Shown here one piece after another: positions 36,199 through 43,910 of a stretch of 64,000 nt of DNA (position 1 is the first letter of the stretch; each line of letters begins with the position of its first letter). A model generated the notes under the pieces. The model saw only the letters and a list, made by a program, of their open reading frames with translations. It had not been told where the DNA came from and searched no databases. The translations under genes were made by a program, and so were the position numbers. Origin of the DNA: Halovivax ruber XH-70 (GTDB lineage Archaea > Halobacteriota > Halobacteria > Halobacteriales > Natrialbaceae); NCBI RefSeq assembly GCF_000328525.1, contig NC_019964.1:3100001-3164000 (forward strand), in the 5' to 3' direction.

Positions 36199-37050
36199 AT
36201 GAAGGTAGCCGACGCGATGACGCCTCGCGACGAGGTCGTAACGGCGGTGCTGCCGGGGACGCGCAGCGACGTCCTGGAGTACCTCCAGGAGCGGTCGTTC
36301 TCCTCGGTTCCCGTGATCTCGGAGAGCGACGACGGCCCGGAGTACCGGGGGCTCATCTCGCGACAGTCGCTGATCGACCAGCCCGACGAGGACCAGCTCG
36401 TGATGCTGATGGAGGACGTCCCGACGACGACGGCCGACACCGACGTCGAGGACATCGCCGAGCTCATGGTCGAGGAGGGGGCGCGTCGCGTCCCGGTCGT
36501 CGATGGGGAGTTCGAGGGGATCGTCACCGTGACGGACGTCGTCGCCGCGATCGCCAGAGGGAAGGTCGACGTCGACGCCGAAGTCGGCGACTACGCGGCA
36601 CGCGACGTGAACACCACCCACCACGAGACGCCGCTGCTCGTCGCGGAGGCACAGCTGTCCTACGCGAACGCTCCGTACGCCGTGGTCCTCGACGACGAAG
36701 GATCGATGTGCGGCGTCCTCACCGAGGTCGACATCCTGGACGTCGCTCACATCGTCGAAGGCGAGGAGTCGACGGGCGACAACTTCCCGGATCAGGACGC
36801 CGAGTGGTCCTGGGAAGGGATCAAGGCCGTCGGAAGCCGGTCGCTCCCGACCCGTGACATCGAACTGCCGACCGGTCCCGTCCGGGAGTTCATGTCCGAC
36901 GACGTCGTGACCGTGACCCAGCACCGCGGCGTCGAGGAGGCCGCCCAGGAGATGATCTCGAACGACATCGAACAGATCCCGCTCGTCACGGGCGAGCGCC
37001 TCGTCGGCATCGTCCGGGACATCGACCTGCTGAGGGCCCTGTATGAGTGA
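36199..37050 (+). CDS. Four-CBS-domain protein
   Basis: A 283-residue protein made almost entirely of two Bateman modules (four CBS domains). Repeated signatures are visible: MKVADAMTP...VLEYLQERSFSSVPVI, ELMVEEGARRVPVVDGEFEGIVTVTDVV, PYAVVLDDEGSMCGVLTEVDIL (each quoted in part) and VREFMSDDVVTVTQ...IPLVTGERLVGIV. Such proteins sense adenosyl nucleotides such as AMP, ATP or SAM. Its last eight bases overlap the glycyl-tRNA synthetase gene, so translation is probably coupled. Confidence 0.9.
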   Translation: MKVADAMTPRDEVVTAVLPGTRSDVLEYLQERSFSSVPVISESDDGPEYRGLISRQSLIDQPDEDQLVMLMEDVPTTTADTDVEDIAELMVEEGARRVPVVDGEFEGIVTVTDVVAAIARGKVDVDAEVGDYAARDVNTTHHETPLLVAEAQLSYANAPYAVVLDDEGSMCGVLTEVDILDVAHIVEGEESTGDNFPDQDAEWSWEGIKAVGSRSLPTRDIELPTGPVREFMSDDVVTVTQHRGVEEAAQEMISNDIEQIPLVTGERLVGIVRDIDLLRALYE

Positions 37051-38926
37051 CGACGGCACGACTTCCACGGACGACGCCCGAACCAGCGAGCAACTGGTCG
37101 AACTCGCAAAGCGGCGGGGCTACTTCTTCCAGGCCTCCGGCGCGTACGGCGGCGTCGGCGGCTTCTACACGTTCGGTCCGCAGGGTGCGGCACTGAAGGG
37201 CAACGTCGAGGACGCCTGGCGCGAGCGATTCGCCGTCGCCGAAGGCAACATGGAGATCGACGCGCCGACGATCATGCCCGAACCGGTCTTCGAGGCCTCG
37301 AGCCACCTCGACACCTTCGACGACATGCTCGTCGAGTGTCCAGAGTGCGGCGAGAGCCACCGTGCCGACCACGTCGTCGAGGACAACACGGAGTACGAGG
37401 ACGCCGAAGGCCTCCCCATCCCCGAGGTCGAGGAGATCATCGCCGAGTACGAACTCGTCTGCCCGGCCTGCGGTGCCGGCCTCGCCGACCAGGCCGTCGA
37501 GACGTTCAACCTCATGTTCGCGACGAACATCGGCCCCGGCGACGCCCAGCCCGGCTACCTCCGCCCGGAGACCGCCCAGGGCATCTTCGTCGAGTTCCCC
37601 CGCTTGAAGGAGTACGCGCGAAACCAGCTCCCCTTCGGCGTCACCCAGATCGGCCGCGCCTACCGCAACGAGATCAGCCCCCGTCGCTCGATCATCCGCA
37701 CGCGGGAGTTCACGCAGGCCGAACTGGAACTGTTCGTCGACCCCGAGGACGACGAGCCCGACCTCTCGGCCGTCACAGATGTCGACGTGACGCTCTATCC
37801 CGCGAGCGAACAGGAGGAATCTGGCGGTGGCCACGTCGAGACCACCATCGGCGACGCCGTCGAGGCGGGGACGCTCCAGCCCTGGATCGCCTACTACCTC
37901 GGCGTCGCCAGGGAGTGGTACGACTCCCTCGGTGTCGACATGGACCGGTTTCGCTACCGCCAGCACCTCGCCGGAGAACGCTCACACTACGCGAGCGACT
38001 GCTGGGACGCCGAAGCCGAGATCGACGGCAACTGGATCGAGATCGCCGGCTTCTCCGATCGCGGCGCCTACGACCTCTCGAAGCACGACGAGTACTCGGA
38101 GGATCGCTTTACGGTCTTCCAGCAGTACGACGAGCCCAGAACCGTCGAGCGTGCCGTCGTCGACCCCGACATGAGCTACCTGGGTCCGGAGTTCGGCGGC
38201 GATGCCCAAGCCGTCGTGGACGCGCTCGAGACCAAAGCGGAGCGGGATCGGGCCGCGTTCGAGAGCGCGGCCGAAACGGCCGCGGGAGAGTCGAGCGGCG
38301 ACGGATCGGAGCCGCGAGACGCGGAGAGCGTCGAAATCGAGGTCGACGGCGAGCATCACGAGATCCCCGTCGCAAAAACCGGCTTCGCCGTCGAGGAACA
38401 GACCGAGGCCGGCGAACACATCGTTCCGCACGTCATCGAACCGTCGTTCGGCGTCGACCGACTCGTCTACACCGTCTGCCACCACGCCTACCGCGAGGAC
38501 GAGGTCGACGGCGAGGACCGGACGTACCTGGCACTCGAACCGGAGGTCGCCCCTACGTTCGTCGGCGTCTTCCCCCTGCAATCGGACGACGAACTCGAAG
38601 CGCGGGCGCGAGACATCGTCGACGAGTTACGCGCAGTGGGCCTGTCGGTCACGTACGACGATTCGGGTAACATCGGTCGCCGCTACCGCAGACAGGACGA
38701 GATCGGGACGCCGTACTGTGTGACCGTCGACTACGAGACGGTGGAGGGAAGCGAAGCGAGCGGCGACGGTCGGAGCGGCGCGGACGGAGCCGAAGCGCAT
38801 TCAGGGACGGTCACCCTTCGCGAACGCGACACGACGGCCCAGAAACGCGTCTCGATCGACGACCTCGCCGCGACCATCGAAGGGCTCCGCACGGGTGACC
38901 TGACGTTCGACGAACTCGACGGCTGA
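37043..38926 (+). CDS. glyS: Glycyl-tRNA synthetase (alpha2 type)
   Basis: A 627-residue class II synthetase that charges tRNA-Gly. FFQASGAYGGVGGFYTFGP is the typical N-terminal glycine-binding region. LRPETAQGIFVEF, RNEISPRRSIIRTREF (motif 2) and EPSFGVDRLVYTV (motif 3) follow in order. Two CxxC pairs (CPECGES, CPACGAG) suggest a zinc site in the insertion domain. Acidic insertions occur near residues 405-430 and 575-590. The C-terminal anticodon-binding domain starts near VAPTFVGVFPLQ. Confidence 0.97.
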   Translation: MSDDGTTSTDDARTSEQLVELAKRRGYFFQASGAYGGVGGFYTFGPQGAALKGNVEDAWRERFAVAEGNMEIDAPTIMPEPVFEASSHLDTFDDMLVECPECGESHRADHVVEDNTEYEDAEGLPIPEVEEIIAEYELVCPACGAGLADQAVETFNLMFATNIGPGDAQPGYLRPETAQGIFVEFPRLKEYARNQLPFGVTQIGRAYRNEISPRRSIIRTREFTQAELELFVDPEDDEPDLSAVTDVDVTLYPASEQEESGGGHVETTIGDAVEAGTLQPWIAYYLGVAREWYDSLGVDMDRFRYRQHLAGERSHYASDCWDAEAEIDGNWIEIAGFSDRGAYDLSKHDEYSEDRFTVFQQYDEPRTVERAVVDPDMSYLGPEFGGDAQAVVDALETKAERDRAAFESAAETAAGESSGDGSEPRDAESVEIEVDGEHHEIPVAKTGFAVEEQTEAGEHIVPHVIEPSFGVDRLVYTVCHHAYREDEVDGEDRTYLALEPEVAPTFVGVFPLQSDDELEARARDIVDELRAVGLSVTYDDSGNIGRRYRRQDEIGTPYCVTVDYETVEGSEASGDGRSGADGAEAHSGTVTLRERDTTAQKRVSIDDLAATIEGLRTGDLTFDELDG

Positions 38927-39032
38927 GCCCGCTGTGGAATGCCAGCCGACAATCGAGCGATGCGTTGGCACACAGCAAATCCGCCACGGCCAACCGATTG
39001 ACTGAAGGGAACGCCGACGAAGCGACCAGACG

Positions 39033-39623
39033 ATGGCGGACGAACTGAAGCGACGACTGGTGCACGCGAGTGGCTCCGGCCTCGTCGTTCTCTACCTGCT
39101 CGCGCAGTCGCTCGAGCTCGGGCTGACCTGGCAGTGGTTCCGTATCCTGCTCGTCGTGCTCGCGACCGGCGCCGTCGGCCTCGAGATCCTGCGACTCCAC
39201 TTCGGACTGGAGTGGTGGCTCTTCGACAGGCTGACCCGCGAGTACGAACAGGACCAGTTCGCCGGCTACGGCTGGTACATGGTCAGTATGGCGGTGGTCG
39301 TGGTGGTCTTCGGGTCGCACATCGCCCTGCCAGCGATGTTGATGCTGTCGCTCGGCGATCCGATCAGCGGCGCCCTCTCGGCGGACTCGCTCCAGCGGGT
39401 CAAAGACGGGCGGACGCTCGCCGGCATGTTCGTCCTCTGTGTCGTGCTCGCGACGCCGTTCCTCCGCGACTATCCGCTCGCCGTCGTCGCGGCTGCCCTC
39501 GGGGCGACCGTCGCAGATGGGGTGACGGTCCGACGCGGTGACTTCGTACTCGACGACAACCTGACGATCCCGATCTACGCCGGCGTGGCGGCCTGGATCG
39601 CGATCCAGATCGGTCCGTTCTAA
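39033..39623 (+). CDS. Dolichol kinase-like / SEC59-type membrane protein
   Basis: A 196-residue membrane protein with about six helices. It begins ELKRRLVHASGSGLVVLYLL, the RR/K-H start of polyprenol kinase and CDP-diglyceride-synthetase-like proteins, and contains LSLGDPISGALSADS and a VADGVT segment near the end, which carry the acidic cytoplasmic residues of that family. A role in dolichol phosphate supply for protein glycosylation is plausible but inferred. Confidence 0.8.
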   Translation: MADELKRRLVHASGSGLVVLYLLAQSLELGLTWQWFRILLVVLATGAVGLEILRLHFGLEWWLFDRLTREYEQDQFAGYGWYMVSMAVVVVVFGSHIALPAMLMLSLGDPISGALSADSLQRVKDGRTLAGMFVLCVVLATPFLRDYPLAVVAAALGATVADGVTVRRGDFVLDDNLTIPIYAGVAAWIAIQIGPF

Positions 39624-39709
39624 CCCAGACAGCAACCGACCACCAGTGGGAAACCAAACGAAATAAACTATCGTATTGCTTATTTCCATTGGTTAATTTT
39701 TCGTGGACC

Positions 39710-40354
39710 ATGCGGGTCGTCGCCCTCACCTCCCCCAATACTGCGGCAGCGCCCGACTCGGTCCCCCGACGAATCGTCTCCCAATTCGACTCGATCACGG
39801 TCGACGTCGTCTACATCGGCCGAGACGGGTCACTCGCGATTCCATACGTCTGGATGAGCGGCACACCGCCTACCGCGGTCGAATCGGCGATTAGCGCGGA
39901 GGAGAACTTCGCCATCGTCGATCGAATCGAACGGACGGACGACGGGGCGTTCTACAAGACGGCCTGGAAGGTCGACAGTCCCCTCGTCCGCTGTATCACC
40001 GACACGGACGGAATCGTCCTCGAGGCACAGGGGACGCCGGATCGGTGGCAACTGACCGTCTGGTTCGAGGACAGTGCCGCGACGTCGGCGTTTCAGGAGT
40101 GCTGTCTGGCACACGACGTCCCACTGACTGTCCAGCGGCTGGAATCGGTCGGCGAGTACTTCGGGTCCGGCGACGACACTCTCTCGAGTCCACAGAACGA
40201 GACGCTCACGATGGCGTATCAGCGTGGCTACTTCGAGGATCCGCGGCAGGTGTCCCAGGCCGAACTCGCCGAGGAACTCGGCATATCGTCCTCCGCCGTC
40301 GGCCAGCGACTGCGACGCGGGCTCGAGACACTCGCCGGCGAACACGTCGAGTGA
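39710..40354 (+). CDS. Bacterio-opsin activator-type HTH regulator
   Basis: A 214-residue regulator. The C-terminal HTH_10 domain is recognisable: LTMAYQRGYFEDPRQVSQAELAEELGISSSAVGQRLRRG (quoted in two parts in the family as AYxxGYFxxPR and ELAEELGIS). The N-terminal 140 residues form the usual variable sensory half with no cofactor motif. Three cysteines (Cys near 90 and ECCLAHD near 125) could be redox-active. The ATG at 39710 is preferred; the upstream gap is A/T-rich with a TATA-like TGCTTATTT about 28 bases before it. Confidence 0.87.
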   Translation: MRVVALTSPNTAAAPDSVPRRIVSQFDSITVDVVYIGRDGSLAIPYVWMSGTPPTAVESAISAEENFAIVDRIERTDDGAFYKTAWKVDSPLVRCITDTDGIVLEAQGTPDRWQLTVWFEDSAATSAFQECCLAHDVPLTVQRLESVGEYFGSGDDTLSSPQNETLTMAYQRGYFEDPRQVSQAELAEELGISSSAVGQRLRRGLETLAGEHVE

Positions 40355-40458
40355 CGAGCCGGTTCGTTCGCGCGCCTGGCCAGCCATAGTAACCCCGTTA
40401 TAAAAAGGTGTCTAACGGAACGTCCATCCTATTAGGCCTGGAGAAGGTATCGAAACGT

Positions 40459-40713
40459 ATGACGACGAATGCGCCGACTGGCGGCTGTCGTGACGAGCTC
40501 GTGGTCTCGATCGTCGACGCCGTCGCGGCCGCCAGCGGCTGCGAGCCGGCCGAGCTCCAGCCACTCCACGACGTCGTCGACCCCGACGCGTTGCAGGCCC
40601 TCTTCGCGGGAGCGGGACGATCCACCGGCCGAATCAGGTTCGCGTACGGCGAGTATACGGTCGTCGTCGACGCCGACGGGAACGTCCTCGTCAGGGACGG
40701 CCCCGACGAGTAA
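40459..40713 (+). CDS. HalOD1 output-domain protein
   Basis: An 84-residue protein with the haloarchaeal output domain HalOD1, defined by a helix-strand pattern: SIVDAVAAASGCEPAELQPL, LHDVVDPDALQALF and IRFAYGEYTVVVDADGNVLV (given in segments). The domain occurs alone or as the output of signalling proteins. It follows the HTH regulator after 104 bases and may belong to the same signalling unit. The ATG at 40459 is used rather than a start 51 bases upstream. Confidence 0.85.
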   Translation: MTTNAPTGGCRDELVVSIVDAVAAASGCEPAELQPLHDVVDPDALQALFAGAGRSTGRIRFAYGEYTVVVDADGNVLVRDGPDE

Positions 40714-40753
40714 GACCAGCCCACTATCACCGGACGCCACCGCCTGTCCGCGC

Positions 40754-41347
40754 TCAGAACTGTCGTTCGAGGTCGATCGGATCGGAATCCGTGTAGTACG
40801 GCCCGCCGAGCCGCGCGACCGTCTCGAGTTTCGTCGCGTCGATCTGGCCGTCGGTCTGGACGCCCTCGTCGACGTGGACGTGGCGGACGTCGCCGAGCGT
40901 GAGTAGCCGGTCGTGGACGGTCATAGTGCCGTAGAGCGTACACTCCATCGTGACGGGTGCGTCGGCCACGCGCGAAGCGTCGATCGTCGTACACGGCGCG
41001 CGTTCGACCTCGGCGAAGTCGAACTCGCTCTCGTCGGCGTCGAGCGAGGCCGACGTGGCGTCCATCTCCTCGGCGAGCGCCTCGGCGGCGACGTTCACTG
41101 CGAACTCGCCCGTCTCCAGGACGTTCCGCGCCGTGTCCTTCAGTTCGTCGCGGTCGCCCGCCGGCACGCTGAAGGAGACGACCGGTTCGGCCGAAGAGAC
41201 GTAGTTGTACGCCGAAAACGGCGCGAGGTTGTCCACGCCGTCGGGACTCCGCGTCGAAATCCAGGCGATCGGTCGCGGCGAGACGGCCGTCTTCATCAGG
41301 CGACCCCGTTCGCGCGCCGAAAGGTCAGAAACGTCGTGTTCTGTCAC
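40754..41347 (-). CDS. Flavin reductase-like FMN-binding split-barrel protein
   Basis: A 197-residue protein of the flavin reductase / nitrilotriacetate monooxygenase component B fold. The opening AVSPRPIAWISTRSPDGVDNLAPFSAYNY is quoted here only in part: PRPIAWIST and NLAPFSAYN are its hallmarks. FSVPAGDRDELKDTARNVL and GEFAVNVAAE complete the pattern. It binds FMN and may reduce flavin or another acceptor; the partner is unknown. It is convergent with the HalOD1 gene. Confidence 0.9.
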   Translation of the reverse strand: MTEHDVSDLSARERGRLMKTAVSPRPIAWISTRSPDGVDNLAPFSAYNYVSSAEPVVSFSVPAGDRDELKDTARNVLETGEFAVNVAAEALAEEMDATSASLDADESEFDFAEVERAPCTTIDASRVADAPVTMECTLYGTMTVHDRLLTLGDVRHVHVDEGVQTDGQIDATKLETVARLGGPYYTDSDPIDLERQF

Positions 41348-41511
41348 GGGCGGAAGTAGCGGCCGTGGCTACAAAGCGGTTGTCGAGGCGGTGAGTGACG
41401 GTGGTGACCGTGACGTCGAACCAGTCGCCCAGTCAACGCGCTGACGGCCCGCACTCCGTTCGTGGCGTCCCATTCGCACCGCCCTGTTTGCACCCATCTA
41501 GCGGTGGGAGT
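41348..41511. other. Gap after the flavin reductase gene, upstream part
   Basis: No gene is seen. A weak stem CCCA...TGGG at about 41492-41507 precedes the ORB-like site. Confidence 0.5.
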
Positions 41512-41534
41512 TCCAGTGGAAGCGAAGGGGTTCG
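41512..41534 (+). other. ORB-like (Orc1/Cdc6 recognition) sequence
   Basis: GTTCCAGTGGAAGCGAAGGG continues with GTT. It resembles the archaeal origin recognition box, a CCAGTGGAAAC core followed by a G-string, with one change (AAAC to AAGC). An A/T-rich stretch lies 55-85 bases downstream (41588-41619), in the position of a duplex-unwinding element. A weaker inverted relative (minus strand CCGGAAAACGAAACTC) lies near 41793-41808. No orc1/cdc6 gene is nearby. Confidence 0.4.
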
Positions 41535-41624
41535 CGGCGAGGGATGGCGAAATCAATCGTGATCGCCGACTTGATTCCACCAGCCACCAGTAACTATATT
41601 ACCCATCACGTCAATTATCCAGAC

Positions 41625-41687
41625 GGAAGCCGCGTCCGCATGGGCAGAAATGCCCCGGGTGTTAGAGGCACCCGAGACGTGGCTTCC
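41625..41687 (+). ncRNA. Predicted three-way-junction RNA (unnamed)
   Basis: A 12-bp stem (41625-41636 with 41676-41687, one G-U pair) encloses two perfect hairpins: GGGCA-GAAA-TGCCC (41642-41655, GNRA tetraloop) and CGGGTG-TTAGAGG-CACCCG (41656-41674), which abut with no linker. The G-U pair and the GAAA loop both indicate the plus strand. Two more perfect hairpins follow. It does not fold as a tRNA and no RNA family is recognised. An A/T-rich stretch at 41588-41619 could supply a promoter. Confidence 0.4.
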
Positions 41688-41688
41688 A

Positions 41689-41706
41689 AATCCCCTAGCC
41701 GGGATT
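41689..41706 (+). repeat. Hairpin following the RNA candidate
   Basis: AATCCC-CTAGCC-GGGATT is a perfect 6-bp stem with a 6-base loop, two bases after the three-way junction. Confidence 0.7.
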
Positions 41707-41734
41707 CTGGTCGCCATGTTCCGAAACACACCTT

Positions 41735-41752
41735 CGAGACAAAAAGGTCTCG
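41735..41752 (+). repeat. Second hairpin following the RNA candidate
   Basis: CGAGAC-AAAAAG-GTCTCG is a perfect 6-bp stem. It could end the putative transcript, though no T-run follows. Confidence 0.65.
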
Positions 41753-41864
41753 CACGCCCGTTGCCTAGAGAGTCGTATCGCTACCCGTCGCTGAGTTTCG
41801 TTTTCCGGGATTGGGGGCCGAGTCGCTTCGATCGGTTCGAGCCGTCGGACTGCGAGGTGCTCGG

Positions 41865-42119
41865 ATGAAATCCGTCGAGCGAACGCGCGACGGGACCGGC
41901 GAGACGGTATCTGATCGGGAGTGCTATCGGTGTGATCGGGACGTGGCACCGGCGCGGCTGTTTCGGGTCACCACCGAGCCGCCAGCCGCGTTGTCGCACG
42001 ACTACCAGACGGCAGAACGCTGGTGCTGTCCGGACTGTGCGGCCGGGATGAACCTCTCTGAATTTTCGGAACGGTTGAAAGCACGCGCCGGACGGGAGGG
42101 GTCATCGCCGACGGAGTAA
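41865..42119 (+). CDS. Small CxxC zinc-finger protein
   Basis: An 84-residue protein with CYRCDRD near residue 20 and CCPDCAAG near residue 55, a typical four-cysteine zinc site in which an H-Y-rich loop (LSHDYQTAERW) lies between the knuckles. The C-terminal 20 residues are basic. Haloarchaea encode many such proteins of unknown function. The start at ATG 41865 is the most reasonable of several. Confidence 0.7.
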   Translation: MKSVERTRDGTGETVSDRECYRCDRDVAPARLFRVTTEPPAALSHDYQTAERWCCPDCAAGMNLSEFSERLKARAGREGSSPTE

Positions 42120-42207
42120 AACCACCGTCAGCGTGGCGAGGATGTGACCGCTGCCATTTGCAACAGCATTTGAGGGCATTCAGTATGCCACCTTGTATGG
42201 GAAACCC

Positions 42208-43464
42208 TCACCCACCAGCCGGGAGCGTCGCGCGGCGCTGGATGGCGTCGGCAACGCCCCGATACTCCCGCAGATACGCCAACTCCGCCAGTCGATCGTC
42301 CAACGTCTCGACACGTACCGTGCCGTAGCCCGCGATGCGAGCGGCGAATCCCCGGTCGACAGAGACCGACTCGATCGTGTCGTATGGGAGTTGCCAGACG
42401 GGTTCCCCAAGCCAGCGGTCGTAGCACACGAGTTGGTCGTCGTAGCACTCGTATTCGAGACTCCCGTGTCGCGGGAGCGAGACGATCAGGGCGGGGAGTG
42501 TCACGAGGAGGAACCCGACGGTCAGCGAACCGGTGGAGGCGATCGGTCGGCCGTCGACGACAAAGAGGAGAGCGAATCCGGTCGAAACGAACACCGAAAG
42601 CGACGCATGGATTCCCAGTAATCCACGGAAGGGGCTGGCGGCCACAATACTCGAGATACTGGGACGAACGGTCGTCTGTGGGGTGGCACCGGGGTGAGGA
42701 ACCGACGGGACCGCACCGATCTCGGTCAACCCACCCTGACGAGAGAGCCCCGCGAAGAACGCTTGCTCGTACTCGATGGGAGTCTCGGTTGTCCGTCTGA
42801 ACCATCGCCAGCGGCGGGTATGGACGAGCGCGACGAGGGCGAGTTTCCCACCGACGATGGCGTAGAGGACAGCCAGTGGCGCAGGATCCGAAGCACTCCC
42901 TGACAGCGAAACGGAGACGACCAAGCCGACGAGAACGAGTATTCCGACTGTGTACGCCGACGATGCGGCAGCGGCCGATTCGGGGGACTCCCGTTCGAAT
43001 TGGTTCGTCCGGAAGTATGCCCGCGCCAGCAAGCCGTGTCCCAGCGCGAGCAATCCGGCTGTGACTACCACGCCAGCGTGCAGTTCCCACCACGGATGCG
43101 ACAGTGGCGATGCCGACCAGAGGAGGGCCGCTCCCGTCACGGTCCAGAAAGCAAGAAATCCGAGCAGTTGCGCGACGATCGAGGGCACGTTCCGAGCAAG
43201 AACGGATCGACCGGCGATGTCGAGCGTGCCTCGTCTCACCCGGACAGACGGTTCGCGTCGCTGCTCAGGAATCGGGTACGTGACGAGTCTGGCAGGCCAT
43301 GCTCGGACAGCCCCAACGGCGATCACGACGAACCACTCGATCCAATACAGGACTATAAGTTCGTTCACTCCCCAGCCGAGTGCTCCAGTTCCGAAGAGCG
43401 GGAAGAGATTGAGACAGAGGAGACCGACAACACAGAGCCGACAGCCACCGAAACGAGATTCCAT
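42208..43464 (-). CDS. DUF6498-type membrane protein with PH-like C-terminus
   Basis: A 418-residue membrane protein. The N-terminal half (NLFPLFGTGALGWGV, VLYWIEWFVV and a KNVPSI-like ARNVPSIVAQ segment) matches the DUF6498 pattern, a family known only by sequence (assignment from memory). It has about nine hydrophobic segments. The last 90 residues resemble a PH-like domain: LEYECYDDQLVCYDRW and VWQLPYDTIESVSVDRG. A GTG start at 43494 that overlaps the preceding stop codon is an alternative. Confidence 0.75.
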   Translation of the reverse strand: MESRFGGCRLCVVGLLCLNLFPLFGTGALGWGVNELIVLYWIEWFVVIAVGAVRAWPARLVTYPIPEQRREPSVRVRRGTLDIAGRSVLARNVPSIVAQLLGFLAFWTVTGAALLWSASPLSHPWWELHAGVVVTAGLLALGHGLLARAYFRTNQFERESPESAAAASSAYTVGILVLVGLVVSVSLSGSASDPAPLAVLYAIVGGKLALVALVHTRRWRWFRRTTETPIEYEQAFFAGLSRQGGLTEIGAVPSVPHPGATPQTTVRPSISSIVAASPFRGLLGIHASLSVFVSTGFALLFVVDGRPIASTGSLTVGFLLVTLPALIVSLPRHGSLEYECYDDQLVCYDRWLGEPVWQLPYDTIESVSVDRGFAARIAGYGTVRVETLDDRLAELAYLREYRGVADAIQRRATLPAGG

Positions 43465-43490
43465 ATGTGAATACAACGTAGACAGTGTCG

Positions 43491-43709
43491 TCACTCGGCA
43501 CTATTTTGCCAACTTCCGGTTACGAGTTCCAGCGTGAACAAGACGATCGCTATCGTGAATGCTCCAGCGTAGGGAAACTCTGCACCCAGCAGGAGACTGA
43601 CTGCGAGCCAGCCGAGCCCCGCGGAAATCCCAATGAAAACCGCATACGGCCCACGGGGAAGACCCCGCAACCAGGCATCAGTACGAGAATAGAATCGTTT
43701 CAGAGACAC
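43491..43709 (-). CDS. Small two-helix membrane protein
   Basis: A 72-residue protein with two hydrophobic helices (about residues 22-42 and 46-64) after a basic N-terminus (RFYSRTDAWLRGLPRG). No family is named. It lies immediately upstream of the DUF6498-type gene in the same direction and is probably in its operon. Confidence 0.65.
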   Translation of the reverse strand: MSLKRFYSRTDAWLRGLPRGPYAVFIGISAGLGWLAVSLLLGAEFPYAGAFTIAIVLFTLELVTGSWQNSAE

Positions 43710-43910
43710 AATAGGGCTGAATTTGCGGTTAGGAACAAGTATTTTTTGAAGGGCGTCCCCTCGTGAACTGGCCCAGATTCACGGGAGCCAATCGAATCCA
43801 AAACACGACCCAGACATCGTGGACGGAGAAGTGGGAAACGCCACACCACCGTCGTTCACTTCCACCACGCTATCTCAACCCTTAACCGATCCAGTGACGA
43901 AGCCCGTTCA

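Noticed and set aside
39650-39675. Second ORB-like site (CCAGTGGGAAACCAAACGAA)
   Set aside because: It matches only the first half of the box and lacks the G-string; it lies in the promoter region of the HTH regulator.
41640-41715. Possible tRNA in the hairpin-rich gap
   Set aside because: The 7-base loop stem and an AATCC string looked tRNA-like, but no D-arm, T-arm or acceptor stem of the right spacing can be folded, and the loop would give an A34 anticodon, not used in archaea.
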